From positions 1 through 13,266 of the forward strand of contig MVZB01000074.1 of the NCBI GenBank assembly GCA_002068205.1: DNA of 13,266 nucleotides. Reading direction: 5' to 3'. The first letter of the stretch is position 1. Each line of letters starts with the position of its first letter. A model generated the notes under the pieces. It saw only the letters and a program-made list of their open reading frames with translations, was not told the DNA's origin and made no database searches. The DNA is from a candidate division BRC1 bacterium ADurb.BinA292 (GTDB lineage: Bacteria > Sumerlaeota > Sumerlaeia > MVZB01). Shown here in pieces: positions 12,716 to 13,266 of the stretch. The position numbers and the translations under genes were made by a program.

Positions 12716-13266
12716 GATCCTTTCCAGGCTGCTCCGGCGGCGGTTCCCTGTCCCGCGGCGGCGCTGCCAGGGCTTCACCCTGACCGAAGTCATGATCGCC
12801 GCCGCCGTCAGCATGTTCGTCGCCGTCGGTGCCTTCAGCCTGACGATCATGAGCGGCCGGCTCGACAAGTCGATCGCCAGCCAGCAGCGCTTCATGAAGG
12901 ACGCGCGCCGCGCGATCGAGTTGATGAAACCGCGATGGACGAACATGAAACTCGACGGCCCGATCGAAGTCAAAACCGTGATCGAGGACGGGCCGCTCGT
13001 TTTGGCCGACGCGGCAGACATCCAGGAAGCACTGGTGAACCTTATCTCCAACTCGATAGACGCCATGCCGAAGGGCGGCACGCTGACGGTCTCCGTTTCC
13101 GCACCGGCAAAAAATGCCGTCAGCATCAGCGTGCAGGACACCGGCATCGGCATGTCGGACGAGGTCAGGCTGCGCAGCGCGAAAGCCTTTTACACGACAA
13201 AAGGACCGAGCGGCACGGGCATGGGCCTTACCATGGTTGCGGAAATCTGCGAGCGTTACGGCGGCC
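12699..13266 (+). other. Prepilin N-terminus joined in frame to a histidine-kinase ATPase domain; probable chimeric contig end
   Basis: The frame from ATG 12699 is open to the right edge (189 codons). Residues 1-24 are a basic leader, and Gly25 then FTLTEVMIAAAVSMFVAVGAF is a standard prepilin helix with Glu30 at +5. From about residue 77 the sequence is a histidine-kinase catalytic domain: KPRW, ADAADIQEALVNL with N-box NLISNSIDAM (114-123), G1 box DTGIGM (147-152), FYTTKG (164-169) and G2 box GTGMGL (172-177). No dimerisation/phosphoacceptor histidine region lies between, only ~45 residues of pilin stalk. Lysine codons switch from AAG (all in the upstream pilin) to mostly AAA (6 of 7), and A/T-ending codons rise from about 9% to about 22%. 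The start overlaps the previous gene by 17 bp, with GAAGG upstream; TTG 12705 is an alternative. I read this as two different sequences joined near 12910-12935, not one protein. Confidence 0.8.

Overview
The window is GC-rich bacterial DNA with short, housekeeping-type genes separated by repeat-filled gaps. It looks like one contig of an uncultured bacterium. The first gene is cut by the left edge and the last open frame by the right edge, and two genes carry single-site reading-frame breaks. The lineage cannot be fixed from the sequence. The high GC, the minor prepilins and the small palindromic intergenic repeats would fit a planctomycete-like or Sumerlaeota/Hydrogenedentota-like group, but this is a weak inference. 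TGA ends most of the genes here, so the genetic code is standard.

Layout. 1-440 is the end of an OmpA/MotB-like peptidoglycan-binding protein, closed by a strong intrinsic terminator. 568-1719 is a family 4 glycosyltransferase interrupted by an in-frame TGA. It converges, with a 10-bp overlap, on an accB-accC operon on the minus strand (3570 to 1710), which encodes the biotin carrier and biotin carboxylase of acetyl-CoA carboxylase. Across a divergent promoter region lies nadE (3795-5441), glutamine-dependent NAD synthetase. Three plus-strand genes follow: a small thiamine-binding (MTH1187/YkoF-like) protein, pgi (glucose-6-phosphate isomerase) and a MoxR-type AAA+ ATPase. Each of the three is preceded by copies of the same palindromic repeat. 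A 610-bp gap packed with hairpins follows, then an acidic protein of unknown function (9908-10555) and a secreted fasciclin-domain protein (10698-11285). The latter converges on a frameshifted, membrane-anchored, proline-rich protein on the minus strand (11276-11736). The right end holds a type IV pilus/type II secretion minor prepilin (12038-12715), overlapped by a second prepilin start (12699).

The genes do not form one pathway. accBC (fatty-acid precursor supply), nadE (NAD) and pgi (glycolysis/gluconeogenesis) are central metabolism. The envelope genes (OmpA-like, glycosyltransferase, fasciclin, prepilins) point to a double-membraned cell with pilus or type II secretion machinery.

The two strongest anomalies are these. 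First, the last open frame joins a prepilin N-terminus to a histidine-kinase ATPase domain with different codon use, most likely a chimeric assembly join near 12910-12935. Second, at least seven copies of a short palindromic repeat sit in the leaders of three consecutive genes, with 79-bp tandem and roughly 105-bp composite versions. I found no CRISPR array, tRNA, rRNA, transposase, or convincing new multi-gene system.
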